This document shows, piece by piece, positions 37,101 to 46,741 of a stretch of 64,000 bases of DNA (its first letter is position 1; every line of letters starts with the position of its first letter). The notes beneath the pieces are model-generated. The model saw nothing but the letters and a program-made list of their open reading frames with translations, did not search any database and had not been told where the DNA came from. The stretch comes from Antedon mediterranea. Lineage: Eukaryota > Echinodermata > Crinoidea > Comatulida > Antedonidae. The stretch covers positions 1,617,001 through 1,681,000 of the forward strand of contig NC_092673.1 of the NCBI RefSeq assembly GCF_964355755.1. Direction: 5' to 3'. Both the position numbers and the translations under genes were made by a program.

Positions 37101-38492
37101 TTGTAATTTCAGCAACTTGCTTTTCTACAAAATAATAAACCTGTGAGTCAAAACAACATGGCCATCGTACAAGTAAAATCTGAGAGTCAAGCCATTGCAA
37201 TAACTCCAGTTCAAGCCTCTATGCAACTTCAAAATACCCCAGCACTAGCATTAGCTGCAGCATCAGCCCCGGAAAAGACTGAAACTTCAATAATTTCACA
37301 ACCTTCTTATCCCATCCTAAAATGTATGAGTCCGACGCCACTTTTTGCAACCATCAAGCAAGAAGGGCAAGCAGCGACTGTTCATACAATCCCGAACCCG
37401 GGCATTCAATTTATAAACGCATTTCAACCTGTCAAGCACGAAGTGGACAAACCAATTTCCGCTGCGAATGTTTCTGGAAAGAGTCAAGCAACTACATCGC
37501 GAGCTTCTGTTATTCAGCATACGCATAAAAAAGAGGAATTGTCAGATAAACCTGGTATGGTACAGCAGTGTGATCTTATTCTAAGGCAAAAAGCTACTTC
37601 TCAAATCAAGGTTGAGAATGAAAGCAAAGACTGTCCAAGTAAACCTCAAGTTGTATCAAGTTCACCAGAGGATACCATCATTATAACACCTAGATTAATA
37701 TCACCAATGTTGTATATGCATCCACAAATGATGCTTACGCCCAATCAACAAATTGCTCTTATGCAAAACAATTGTACCCAAATGTTACAGTCGCAGTACA
37801 ACCATCCCCAATTTAGAATGGACACCGATAAACACACAGCACACGTACGTAATGGGTCGGTAGCAAATCACGTTTACAGTGTTCCAGAACAGGACGAACC
37901 ATGTGATCTTAGTCTTCCTAAAAAGAGAAAAACTTCGGAAACGAATGTGAAACTCGTTAGATCTACAAATAATGTACATCATCCAAGTAACAACCGTCGA
38001 AATGAGAGTAGCGTACGCTCTAAGCATAGCAAACATGCTGATAGGCACTTTCATAAAACACACAAATATAAAATGACCCCTGATTCACGAGGATCGATAA
38101 CACAAGGTGTAATCGATAGTAGGAAGCGACCAACACTTCCAAATAGTCAAATTTCGCCATTGAAAGGAGCGCAAGCTGAATCGTCAAGATTCACTATGCC
38201 ACAGGTTCCTACATTGACTTTCAACCCGCTTACTGGGCTAGTGGAAGGAACACAAAATAACAACCTTGTCTTCCCAGATATCAAATCACCTCTTCTAGCC
38301 ACACCTATGCCTAGGTTCATATCTGGACCGTTGATGAACCCACAGCTTCTGCAAGCTCGACATGACCCAACTGCCACATTTCCGGACTATCTACGACAAA
38401 GAATGTTTCTACCTCCTTTCACAAGTGCTAGCCTTGTCACATCGACACGGGTTCCCTCTGATGCAAAGCAAAGCCCAGTTTACAGGGCATAG
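13107..38492 (+). CDS. ARID5: ARID5A/ARID5B-like AT-rich interaction domain protein
   Basis: Nuclear DNA-binding regulator of the ARID5 family. Exons: 13107-13127, 13432-13689, 30236-30434, 34037-34273, 34823-34941, 35311-35482, 35990-36140, 36482-36812, 37113-38492; all GT-AG, 955 residues. Residues 8-93 contain FIGSSCGEHGPYTFYKSF and ICIAELQLLW, as at the ARID5B N-terminus (BAH-like in character, an inference). Then GLNFQEV, SYPKYCRYKAVLKRI and a basic NLKGRPRKKR patch. The ARID domain spans about 305-397, with LGFKQIDLF, KLGGYDAV, LGGNPGSTSAATCTRRHYERL. The last exon is long and disordered but keeps SVIQH (628-632) and PCDLS (759-763) followed by LPKKRK: a CtBP-type PxDLS motif plus a basic nuclear signal, matching PTDLSLPK in ARID5B. 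Human ARID5B is 1188 residues, ARID5A about 590. The C-terminal motifs favour ARID5B, but an ancestral single ARID5 is as likely. Confidence 0.93.
13690..18594. other. ARID5 intron 2, first part: no gene seen
   Basis: Extremely AT-rich, with ATTTAA/TTATTA-rich unique sequence. Small local duplications occur at 13766-13800 (CCCAACAATTTTTTAAAACT type) and at 17851-17910 (27-bp unit TTATATTGGTAATATCTATA twice). No TE boundaries recognised. Confidence 0.6.
18595..18790 (+). mobile_element. tRNA-derived SINE-like element
   Basis: A polymerase III box A (TGGTTAACATG, about 18612) and a box B (GTTCAATCC, about 18648) stand at tRNA spacing within a tRNA-like head, followed by an unrelated body and an A-rich tail (AAAATTAAAAAAAATAA). 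There is no proper acceptor stem or anticodon arm, so not a functional tRNA. Confidence 0.65.
19649..20589. mobile_element. hAT-like non-autonomous element, long copy (941 bp)
   Basis: Begins TAGTCTGGGTTCCAGACGGA and ends CAGACTTGGGGCAAGTCTAT. A perfect 8-bp duplication GAGTATCT borders it (19641-19648, 20590-20597), the length typical of hAT transposons. Near the left end CCAGACGGAGT and ACTCCGTCTGG form a hairpin. No transposase frame was found in the middle. Confidence 0.8.
20650..20710. repeat. Copy of the 23.8-kb repeat piece
   Basis: ACGATAAAGTAAAATAGCCA and GAAAAATTAGTATAGCTTTA match 23828-23865 closely. A short decayed fragment. Confidence 0.5.
20779..20929. mobile_element. hAT-like element, short internally deleted copy (151 bp)
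   Basis: Shares both ends with the long copy (TAGTCTGGGTTCCATACGGA left, CAGACTTGGGGCAATTCTA right) but lacks its middle. Bordered by a different perfect 8-bp duplication, CATAATGC (20771-20778, 20930-20937). Two copies with independent duplications fix the family's boundaries. Confidence 0.82.
21086..22175. mobile_element. Harbinger-like inverted-repeat element (1090 bp)
   Basis: Terminal repeats GGCCCTGTTCAGACCCATGG and its complement are perfect, and the match runs on through CGTTAGACCGTTTTAGCGTAC. TTA is duplicated outside (21083-21085, 22176-22178), matching the 3-bp TWA preference and G-rich termini of PIF/Harbinger elements. The inner CGTACGACGCTA / GCGTTGTA words are repeated. The reverse-strand open frame at 21884-22192 overlaps the terminal repeat and shows no transposase motif. 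Confidence 0.82.
22176..23815. other. ARID5 intron 2, middle: no gene seen
   Basis: AT-rich unique sequence. The small open frame at 22243-22425 is hydrophobic low-complexity and unsupported. Confidence 0.5.
23816..24160 (-). mobile_element. Decayed retroelement fragment with hammerhead-like core
   Basis: On the minus strand a short open frame (24131-23877), rich in K/R and I/L, ends in LSLALMKG-stop. Its last codons overlap CTGATGA, a 16-base stem-loop-like insert, then GAAA: the conserved core layout of a hammerhead ribozyme, as found in Penelope-like elements and retrozymes. Following bases TTTTCTGGCTATTTTAC recur at 20650-20710, showing it is a repeat. No reverse transcriptase domain is readable. 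Class is uncertain. Confidence 0.4.
24161..25696. other. ARID5 intron 2: no gene seen
   Basis: AT-rich, no recognised repeat boundary, no plausible exon. Confidence 0.5.
25697..25760 (+). repeat. tRNA-like SINE fragment
   Basis: CAGGCTGAGTGCCAGGCTTA, then a box B-like GGTTCAAATCC at about 25733. Resembles the head of a tRNA-derived SINE; box A is poor. Confidence 0.4.
25761..27449. other. ARID5 intron 2: no gene seen
   Basis: AT-rich unique sequence; the minus open frame at 26795-26989 has no motif. A piece near 26806-26830 (AAATATTTTAAATTTTGTTTCCACTAGATAT) recurs at about 27390-27420, a short local duplication. Confidence 0.5.
27450..28080. mobile_element. 631-bp inverted-repeat element, TA flanks
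   Basis: Left end TAAAGCCCCATTCCCTACGT and right end CAGGGAAGGGGTCTTTA are imperfect inverted repeats. TA (or TTA/TAA) stands at both edges. The interior is noticeably richer in G+C than the surrounding intron and contains CTAGGCCTAG-type words and CGATCGATCG. No protein is encoded. Confidence 0.65.
28230..28280 (-). repeat. tRNA-like fragment, minus strand
   Basis: On the minus strand GGTTCCAGGTTCGAATCTTG carries a box B (GTTCGAATC). No box A at the right distance, so a SINE remnant is more likely than a gene. Confidence 0.35.
28281..30235. other. End of ARID5 intron 2: no gene seen
   Basis: AT-rich. Open frames at 28594-28782 and 28902-29090 look random. Ends at the exon 3 acceptor TTCTTTTAG. 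Confidence 0.5.
30435..32943. other. ARID5 intron 3, first part: no gene seen
   Basis: AT-rich unique sequence; the open frame at 31476-31757 (minus) shows no domain. A short duplication (TTTGCTGAAAAACTATTTAA) occurs at 30489 and 30595. Confidence 0.5.
32944..33083. repeat. 27-bp tandem repeat
   Basis: About five copies of TCCTCATGAATATTCATAAC plus CTTGTGT. Each unit contains the palindrome CATGAATATTCATA, which explains repetitive open frames on both strands (MNIHNLVFL and its mirror); those are artefacts. Confidence 0.9.
33745..33970. repeat. Poly-C tract plus dispersed repeat fragment
   Basis: A run of 11 C and CCACCCCC at 33748-33768 is followed by TCCTGGATTTATATAGCGTC and TCTAAGCGCTGAACATTATT. 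The 'TTTATATAGCGnC ... AAGCGCTnnACA' layout is one I know from dispersed repeats in many marine invertebrates. The open frame across it is not a gene. Confidence 0.5.
34591..34756. mobile_element. TA-MITE copy 7
   Basis: Full-length, slightly worn (AACCTCTGTC left). It stands in ARID5 intron 4, 66 bp before exon 5. Confidence 0.85.
34993..35224. mobile_element. TA-MITE copy 8 inside a larger palindrome
   Basis: The MITE proper is 35026-35189 with TTAA at both edges. Outside it the inverted symmetry continues for about 33 bp more: ACACATCATTAATTCTCAAA on the left answers TTTGAGAGTTAATGATGTGT on the right, with two mismatches over the extension. Other copies have no such extension. Confidence 0.85.
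35497..35945. repeat. 21-bp tandem array in ARID5 intron 6
   Basis: About 21 units of CACCAAACTAACTGGTGTAAG and variants (AAAGACCAAACTGACCGGTGT). It starts 15 bp after the donor of exon 6 and ends 45 bp before exon 7, so it fills almost the whole intron. The reverse-strand frame VLTPVSLVFKPVS is a product of the repeat. Confidence 0.95.
36859..36986. mobile_element. TA-MITE copy 9
   Basis: Near-complete copy in ARID5 intron 8 (36813-37112), making up nearly half of that intron. Right end worn (GACAAGGCTTTA). Confidence 0.85.
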
Positions 38493-38904
38493 TACATTTT
38501 TAGTAGATCTGCACAGCAGATACACACCAGACCAAATGCATAAAGAGGAATATGCTTACCATACTGGCATTAGTAAGGTTTGGTATTAAAGTTATGTGGT
38601 ATAGTACAGGCCTAGTATGCATCTGTATTGTCACTTATGTTATCAGAGCCTAGACATAGTACAGGCTTGTATATTAAAACCTATATTATACTTAGGCAAA
38701 TATAGAACATAGTACAATACAGAGCATATTAATAGGCACGAAGTATTGTACTATATAGTGGGTGTATAATTATGTTCATATAATGTATAGTACATGCTTA
38801 TATTCAAATCTAGAACAGAGTACAATACTAAGAGTGTTGTAAAAATTCTTGTATGGGTATATACTTCTGTTCATATAACTTTGTATATACTGTATCACTA
38901 TGTA

Positions 38905-38910
38905 AATAAA
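38905..38910 (+). promoter_or_regulatory. Candidate poly(A) signal of ARID5-like gene
   Basis: AATAAA 413 bp after the stop codon; a second AATAAA-containing stretch follows near 38946. Either could be used. Confidence 0.45.
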
Positions 38911-40093
38911 ATGGTTGCCAATTCCTTCCTAGTATGTTTGTAAACAATAAACTATGCATTCCAAGTGTATATTATTAAACTAAAACAAAAACAATTAAAC
39001 AAACTAATTATATTAATGCTCAGAAGTAAGATACACCATGTAATATGTAATAAAACAACATTAAATTACAAATGTTATTTATGAAAAAATGTATAAATTT
39101 GCATAATGCTATTTATGAAAAAAATAAATTACATAAATATTATTTTGAAAAACTAAATTATATTATGTTATTTATGAAAAAAACGTATTATTACACAATA
39201 TTATTTATTATTTACAGATATATTGTAATTTTTAAAATGAATTATATTAACTTTTTTGTTGAATTACTTTACGTTATTCATATGCCATGCATGTTTTACT
39301 GTATTTAGGCCCCATACATGTTTACAGAATCACACCAGTATCCACAGTCTACACATATTTGACTGCTCTATGATGCCAGTTTGAAAATGAACATAATGGC
39401 ATCACATTCTGTTTAAAATGAATTTTTTATCAGGTTTTAAGAGAGTATTTATATGCAAAAAGCTAAGTCTTCCACTAAGTTCTCTCCATTCAAAGTGTTT
39501 TATAATTGGAGTTATACAGTTGTCATTTTGTATAAAATGAGGTATAGAATTGCCTTATACACATACTGTAATAGAGAGCTTTTGATTTGTGATGATCTAA
39601 CAATTCATTTATTGTTGAAATGTAGGAACATTGGATGACGTCAATTCTCACTCAATTCCTCCGCACAGGTTGGGATTCTATGTGCAGGTGAGAACACAAT
39701 GTGCATAGGCCCTTGGTGGTTGTAAATTGAAAGATCTCATATACGTCATGACAATTATTTTAATAGTAGTGTGTTAAACAGAACATAATGTTCATTTTAT
39801 AATATGAATTAGAAGTGGAATTAATGATATTTTGTGCCTTAAATTTGTAATATTGATGACATCACATAAATAGGACCAATAAATTCAAGCAATAATACAG
39901 CTATCTATCTATGTTTGATGAAAATACCAAAATACTGACATATGCAAGTTTGTCTTCCAAGTATAGAATAAATAAAAGAGTGTACCACATACACAATGGT
40001 GTATAGATAAAAAAAGTTTTATATATATAATTGTTTATATAATATTAACAATATTATGTTCTATATCTAGTTGATATAGTTACTGTATGGAGT
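38911..40093. other. Intergenic, between convergent ARID5 and PSMD4: no gene seen
   Basis: AT-rich; a loose repeat of TTATTTATGAAAAAA occurs at 39070-39185. Confidence 0.5.
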
Positions 40094-40322
40094 TAAGCTC
40101 TGTCTGCACTATTAAACTTTTTGGGACAACAAAATGTGATGTGTTCATATATGGACATGAAAATACATATTTGGGCATATCACCACCATATTTGAGGACA
40201 TCAAACTTTATGCGACAAAAAAAAATGGGATGTGCCCATATGAAAATAAAGATACTTATTTGAGCATATCACCACCATATTTGGGCACATCAAACTAGTT
40301 TGATAGTGTAGACAGAGCTTTA
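40094..40322. mobile_element. TA-MITE copy 10, inner duplication
   Basis: 229 bp instead of about 160: the middle (TGTGCCCATATGAAAATAAA ... CACCACCATATTTG) is present twice. Ends and TA flanks intact. Confidence 0.85.
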
Positions 40323-42248
40323 GTTTGCATTTTAATATTTGCCATACATGGTGCTTTCATAATTGACAATACTGTCTTCCATTGTAATTATGCAGGTTTG
40401 GTATTTTACATATTCAATCCGGTACATAATATCTATGCTTGTTTTGTGTATCCATGCTATCTAGCCTTGCAACAGATAGGCCTACAGTTTAATGCCTAGC
40501 AGATAAATGGCAACAAACATTGTATATTATGTTAACTATTGTTGGTTTAACCATGGTATAATCTAAGGCTTATTTAGGGAAACAAAATCCATTATTGATG
40601 TTTGCCTATGAAAATTCAAATATTTACTAAGTGCCTTAAATCGCCTGTGTGTGGCTTAAAAAAAAATTATAGTTTTGTTATTTTTATAGAAATGTAGTAA
40701 TTCATATATTATTAAACATTTTTATTAACTTTATGTTAAAATGAAAAATGTTCTGGTCTTTTTTCATTGTAGTTTAATAAATTTTTTAAACTTTCATTTC
40801 TTTTTCAATTGAAGAATTGCCAATAAATTGTTTAGTTCCATGTTTTTTTTTTTGGTATTGAAAAAAAAAAGTATATATATAAAACAATACATAATATAAC
40901 AATTTAGATTGTCTTCCATACACGAAGCTAAATATGTAAACACATTTGATGTATAGTATAAATGCACCATATGTATGTTTTCATCAGTATTTTTAAAATT
41001 TAATTTTGGGAAATGCTTATCAAGTTGTTTATCTATGCAATAATAATAATAATATAACATGTTATATCTTCATCATTGTATTATTTCCAATATCCACCAC
41101 TATATTGCTATGTGTGTACATTTGTATACTCATATGTACTTATAAACATAATTAAATTTATAGCATTTTGAAAACACTCGTTACTTTTCATGAGTCTTCT
41201 TTTCCTTCTCTCACATCAGTAATTGTGGATAAATGTCTCTTACAAAACAATCAGAAGTATAAGACCAAACAGGTGCTAAACAACTATTCTAGCAGTGGTG
41301 TAATGGCTAAGAGCACTCTTGGCAGGGCTTAGAGGAAGAAAGCTTGCTTTAAAATACACCCAAAAAGGCTAAAAACGGCAGAAGCCTCCAGCATTAGAGG
41401 GCCTTTTAGAGACCTTAAACCAGGGGCATTTGGTCTCTGCGTTACGCCTATGCTAGTTGATCAACCTACCAAGAAGCAACAAATAAAAACACAAATTACG
41501 ATCCACAATATCTAAAAGAAACTGCAAACATTTTCACATTGAAAATGTACTATTTCAGCAGGATAATATGAAGACTAATCAGAAAAAAACTGAATCACTG
41601 TTCTTTTAACAGAAATAAACAAAATGTTTCAAAACCAGTGGCATTCCGAGAGCAACTGTGCATTTCAAAACCTTAAAACCACAATATCACAATATAGAAA
41701 GCAATATTGATGTTAGTATCTACTTCGAAGTACATTCAGAGTAGGTCAAACTTTTGACCAATTGAAATCAATATTATGATTTGTTATTGAGCCAAAATTC
41801 ATGTTGTTATAATTTTAATAAAAGTGCTCTAGGCGCTAACAACCACATACTATAGCTGATTTAGTATCCAATTTCTTTTATTTATCCATTCATTTCATAT
41901 GCCTCAGTAAAGAGGTGTGATTTGATTGTTTAGGAACAGTATTCCAAAAGCGCGAAGCAGCAACTGAAAAAGCATGATTTCTTTTTATTCCTCTAGTTAT
42001 GTTTAATATTCACATAAAATAAACAAACAAAATTGTTTTCATTTTACTTTAATAACATTCATGTTGTCAATTGAATCACAGTGAAAATAACACACAGCTT
42101 TTCCTGTTAATTAGATAACAGTCCAAGGTGGCCCAGTGTACACTATATACCTAACAGAATCATCATAATACTATGTTTTGATAGGGTACATTATTTGAAA
42201 AGCATAATATTGTGCTAAACATTGGAAAAAAAGAAATAAGGAAAGGTT
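40323..42248. other. Intergenic, probably including PSMD4 3' UTR
   Basis: A tRNA-like stretch, GTGGTGTAATGGCTAAGAGC near 41292, may be a SINE head; there is no matching box B, so I do not call a tRNA. No coding region seen. Confidence 0.45.
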
Positions 42249-45200
42249 TCATTGTCCGTCTTTTTTATCTTCTTTTGTTTCTTTTGATTCGTCCTGTTGT
42301 GTGAGGGATCCCATTGCATTCCTAATGGCATCACTGGATGGATCAACACCTGGAAGATTTTGTAGGACTCGTTGAAGGAATGCGGGATCTGACATGACCT
42401 CAGCAAGGTCTTCAGCATCAGCGTCCATCTGTGAACATTGTAACAACTATTAATTTCAATTAAAACATATATTTACATAATAAAGATGACACAATATGAC
42501 ATGATATAATATATAATAACTGTAGATAAAAGAAATTTGTCGAAGCAAAAAGTATGTAAATTTGAATGCACTTCATATGTTGAAATAATAAATGTATTAA
42601 AATATTACTATTTTTAAAAGTTTCAACATCGTAAATCATAGTATTAAGATAAACTTCCCATTATAATTCCATCAAAACAAACTTAACTATGTCTACACTA
42701 TCAAACTATTTTAACAAATGGGATGTGCCCAAATATGATAGTTATATACCCAAATATGGTGTCCATATATGGGCACATCACATTTTTTGTCACAAAGTTT
42801 GATAGTGTAGACAGAGCTTTAGTGCGCCAATAGAGTAGCAAAAGAGGTGTGATAACTTTTGACCCCAATAATTTAATGACCTAGATGGATATAAAACAGC
42901 TTGACTGATACTTGGTTGGTAGAGGGATCATTTCTGATTTAATTTCACATATTGATATTATGATAGTGTAGACAGAGCTTTAGATGCATATTTATACTAT
43001 TCATAATGCATGCATCCATACTTGCACTAATAATTTACTTACAGGTGTTGGGTTAGATGAATCGGTATCCATTGGTGTTTCTTTTGACTCGGTTGATTCC
43101 AGATCAGCTAATTCTGTTGATAAACCAGAACAATTATTATTTTATTTATTTTTTCTCTCTTTAACGTGATGCCACTGAACAAAAATACATTTAAGAACAC
43201 AAAGCATAAAACTAAAATTCTGAAAAATGAGTACTGTATGTATATCCCTATATAAGGCCAGGGGACAACTTTGAGACCCACGTCCTTTAATTGGAGGGTC
43301 CTCTGAATAGGGATGGCTGTTGTATTAAAACATAATTATATTTCACCACTTTCATTTCATGGAAAAGTGCCTACTTAATAGGGTATGGCTATAATATAAG
43401 GTCATTTTATTGGGAAAATTTCCCCTTATTAGGGAGATCATCTGAATAGGGATGGCTGTTGTATTAAAACATAATTATATTTCACCACTTTCATTTCATG
43501 GAAAAGTGCCTACTTAATCGGGTATGGCTATAATATAAGGTCATTTTATTGGGAAAATTTCCCCTTATTAGGGAGATCATCTGAATAGGGATGGCTGTAG
43601 TATCAGAACATATCTTTCTCCTCTTTTCTATTATCGGAAAAGTGTCCCCTCAATAGGGATGTCCTAAAGGACTGTGTTAGATAACACATGCAAAATTATA
43701 TATTGTGACTCTCCTACTAACCACAGTCAAATATTAAACTTACCAAGAGAACTTGCTTGTAGTGACATTTGCATAGCATATGCAATTTGTTCCTCTTCTG
43801 TCATTGCTCCCAAGTCTGGCATTGGTGAGATGTCAGTATCAGCTGTGTCCGCACTAACTGGCTGATCTCTTGACATTGCTAAAGCTTGTTCTAACAGCGC
43901 ATCTTCTGAATCTAAAGTTAACACAATAAAGTCATAAACAATTTTAATCTAATAGAAATATGGTAGTGATATGCCCAAATATGGTAGTGATATGCCCAAA
44001 TATGGTAGTGATATGCCAAAATATGGTAGTGATATAACATCATCATGTCCATGTATGGGCAGATCACATTTTTTTGTCACATAAAGTTTGATAGTGTAGA
44101 CAGAGCTTAAGTCTGACTAACCTGCTTCTACTTGCATTGCACTAGTAGGTGCATTCGTCACCATAGCTGTCTCTTCTATACTAGGTTGTAGGTTCTCTAC
44201 ATCATGGCGTTGTCTCTGCTCTTCCATTGAAATCCTCAAAGCCTGTTATTAACAAGATCGATTCATTATTAAATTTGATAGTGTGGACAGGGCTTCACAC
44301 ACATGATAATAAATGTGAATTGGATTGCAACATACCATAGCCAGCTCAGGGTCAGATGCAGGATCAAAACCAAACTCAAATTCACCGCCAGAACCTCCAG
44401 GCATAGACGGCATTGCCCCAGATCCATCTTCACCCATAACAATAGGAGATTGTCTCAACGCTTCAGAAAGCAATGTGCCAGGGGGAATTGTTACAAGGTT
44501 CGACCTGAAATGTATTTATTGGAAATTTCATTTATCATGAATAATATTTATTTCTCATACAATACATGAATATTGTTTAAGATATCATTTATATATTAGA
44601 ACAAATATAAACAACATTAACCGGTCAGGAAAAGAGCAACATAGGTCACTATAACTCAGTAATTCATAGTTGTACAAAATTATTGGTATATAACATTGTT
44701 TTTTTGGATAGAATTGAACATAAGTAATAATTTATCTAGAAATACCACTTACCCTGTACCTTCTTTTCCATTAATTGTATTTACAAAAGAAGTCAGCTTC
44801 TCAGTATTGACATTCTAAACCAAACAAGAACAGATTAATAATGAAATTGATGACAAGTTTGACAAACTAAAACAATGGTTCTTGTCTTATTAACACTACC
44901 AACTGAGTACTAATAGAAAAGTAGTTGTCTAGTAGTAGAAACTTTAACTACATTTTCATTCACATTTTTTTTATAGAATGATTTTATCAATTATACTCAC
45001 ATCTTCCCCAAAGTTGATAATATCAACATTTACTTTCTCTTTCTTCAGTTTCTTTGCTAATTTCAGGAGCTACAGAAAATTTACAAGTGCAATAAGCATC
45101 ATTTAAACATTACGTATTTGCTTTTTCATTAAATATTTTGTGAAGGAGATATATAATATAATATAATAGTTACTAGCTCCTAATATAATTATGTTATGGA

Positions 45201-46493
45201 TACTATTTCTGAAATAATATAAATCGTCTTACCTCTTTTTCCTCAGACTCTAGAGGGCTTCCTACAAACACAATTATTCTCATTCGGTGGTTTTTGCTTT
45301 GTCTGTGTTTTAGTGCAAGCTATAACAAAATTAATATCTTGTCTAAAACATTTATTTTATTGTGGGTTTAAAGGAAAAGTTTTACATATTAATAATAATT
45401 TATAATTTTTAATTGATACAGTCCAAGAGCATCATGCATTTATGTCATACATTGTGAGGGCAGTGTTTGTTTTAATGATCAACTTACATGAGCAACTCGG
45501 ACTCCTGTTAAGAAGGTCATCTTTCCAGATGGTCGCATTTGATGTAGAGTTGCCAGGATTCGACCTACATCAGTTGTCAAAGTTACCAACACTTTCACAC
45601 TGCAAATAAAAACAGTTTGTTAAAATTATTTGATTTTATAAAACTAATTAATAAATTAATTTACTTTTTTAATTGGCAAAAAATAATAAAGAAAGCAAAA
45701 ATAAATATCATCTTTATATATTAAATGGCAATATTTCTATGCCTTGTCTACTTTTACAATGGGATGTATTCCAAGGTACACATACTTAGCCATTGTTATC
45801 AATCCTACATTATTTTCTGGATTAGATCGTGTTTTTGATGAGCAGACAAGGTTAACAGCATCTTGCTGGGCTTGTATTCTAGTTGGTACAAAATCACCAT
45901 TTCTCATGTATTCACTGGTGTCAACACTGCAAATATAATATGATGACAATTTTAATATAATTAATATATAATAGGCCTAATAAGTAATACTTATAGCTGG
46001 CCTCCTCTAAACAAAAAAAATGAAAATAGGCCTATTAATAATAATAATATTAATTATATTAATAATATTAAATAATAATTATAAAACAATAATAAATATA
46101 ACAATATTTTGTTGTTCATATTTAACAAAAATACGTTTATCCTAACCTACACAATCAGACATAATTGAGTCTTTATTTCTGGCTAAGTCCATTATTGAAC
46201 ATAATACTCTAAGCCTATCTAAGTCCGATATCAACAAGGACAACATTGGTACCGGCGGCCTCTAAAAGACCAAGACTACCTCGCTAGGCCGGGCCTAGCC
46301 TTCAATTTTGCAAAGTCACTTATTTACGACTACTAGTTCTATGACTATTCAATTAAAATGAAACGTAATTTTTTGATTGAAGATATATAAATAAACAAAA
46401 AGTCTTGCTAAACAATAATATATTGCAAATATGTTAATTACATAGAAATAAATGCATTTAATCTTACCAGACTATTGTACTTTCGAGAACCAT
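42249..46493 (-). CDS. PSMD4: 26S proteasome non-ATPase regulatory subunit 4 (Rpn10), ubiquitin receptor
   Basis: Binds polyubiquitin on substrates at the 19S regulatory particle. Exons (high to low): 46493-46468, 45926-45786, 45599-45488, 45319-45233, 45069-45001, 44814-44753, 44504-44336, 44242-44122, 43911-43744, 43113-43043, 42428-42249; 401 residues (human 377). Residues 1 to about 190 are the VWA domain ([47 protein letters not shown]). UIM1 is [17 protein letters not shown], and the C-terminal UIM is [14 protein letters not shown]. Between them [13 protein letters not shown] fits the UIM pattern as well. The end, [26 protein letters not shown] and a K/D-rich tail, matches the family. 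UIM1 is split by an intron after ELAM. It shares a 248-bp 5' region with RCCD1. Confidence 0.97.
42684..42821. mobile_element. TA-MITE copy 11
   Basis: Full-length but worn (AACTATGTCTACAC left). In the last PSMD4 intron. Confidence 0.82.
42959..42982. mobile_element. TA-MITE terminal fragment
   Basis: Only the right end, TGATAGTGTAGACAGAGCTTTA, remains, 140 bp downstream of copy 11. Possibly left after a deletion between two copies. Confidence 0.7.
43303..43640. repeat. 139-bp tandem repeat, 2.4 copies
   Basis: CTGAATAGGGATGGCTGT recurs at 43303, 43442 and 43581, giving a 139-bp period. The first two units are almost identical, the third incomplete. In a PSMD4 intron. Confidence 0.92.
43957..44109. 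mobile_element. TA-MITE copy 13, left end lost, four inner repeats
   Basis: Starts directly in four tandem ATGCCCAAATATGGTAGTGAT-like units and continues to a normal right end. The left terminal repeat is absent. Ends 12 bp from a PSMD4 exon (44122). Confidence 0.85.
44271..44295. mobile_element. TA-MITE terminal fragment
   Basis: AAATTTGATAGTGTGGACAG then GGCTT: a right-end remnant in the small PSMD4 intron 44243-44335. Confidence 0.65.
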
Positions 46494-46741
46494 TTTGTCT
46501 TAAATTTTTGTTAATAGACTATTGTACAGTCGTTACAAAGTATAGAGAGGGAAAAGGATCGGAGGCTGCTTTCAAGACTAGTAAGTACCTGGGTCAAAGT
46601 TGAAAAGATGTAAACAAACGTTTGTCTTTTTTTGCTGATCCAAACAAAGTCTTTGCAGTTTTTAATTGATTTGTTGATTTAAAATACATTAACACTTGCA
46701 AAATCATAACATGTTTCTTTTGTTATAGTTAGGCTTTAGAT
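46494..46741. promoter_or_regulatory. Bidirectional promoter of PSMD4 and RCCD1
   Basis: Only 248 bp separate the two start codons, so both core promoters must lie here (or within the first exons). No TATA box recognised. A closely spaced head-to-head pair is typical of housekeeping genes. Confidence 0.6.
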
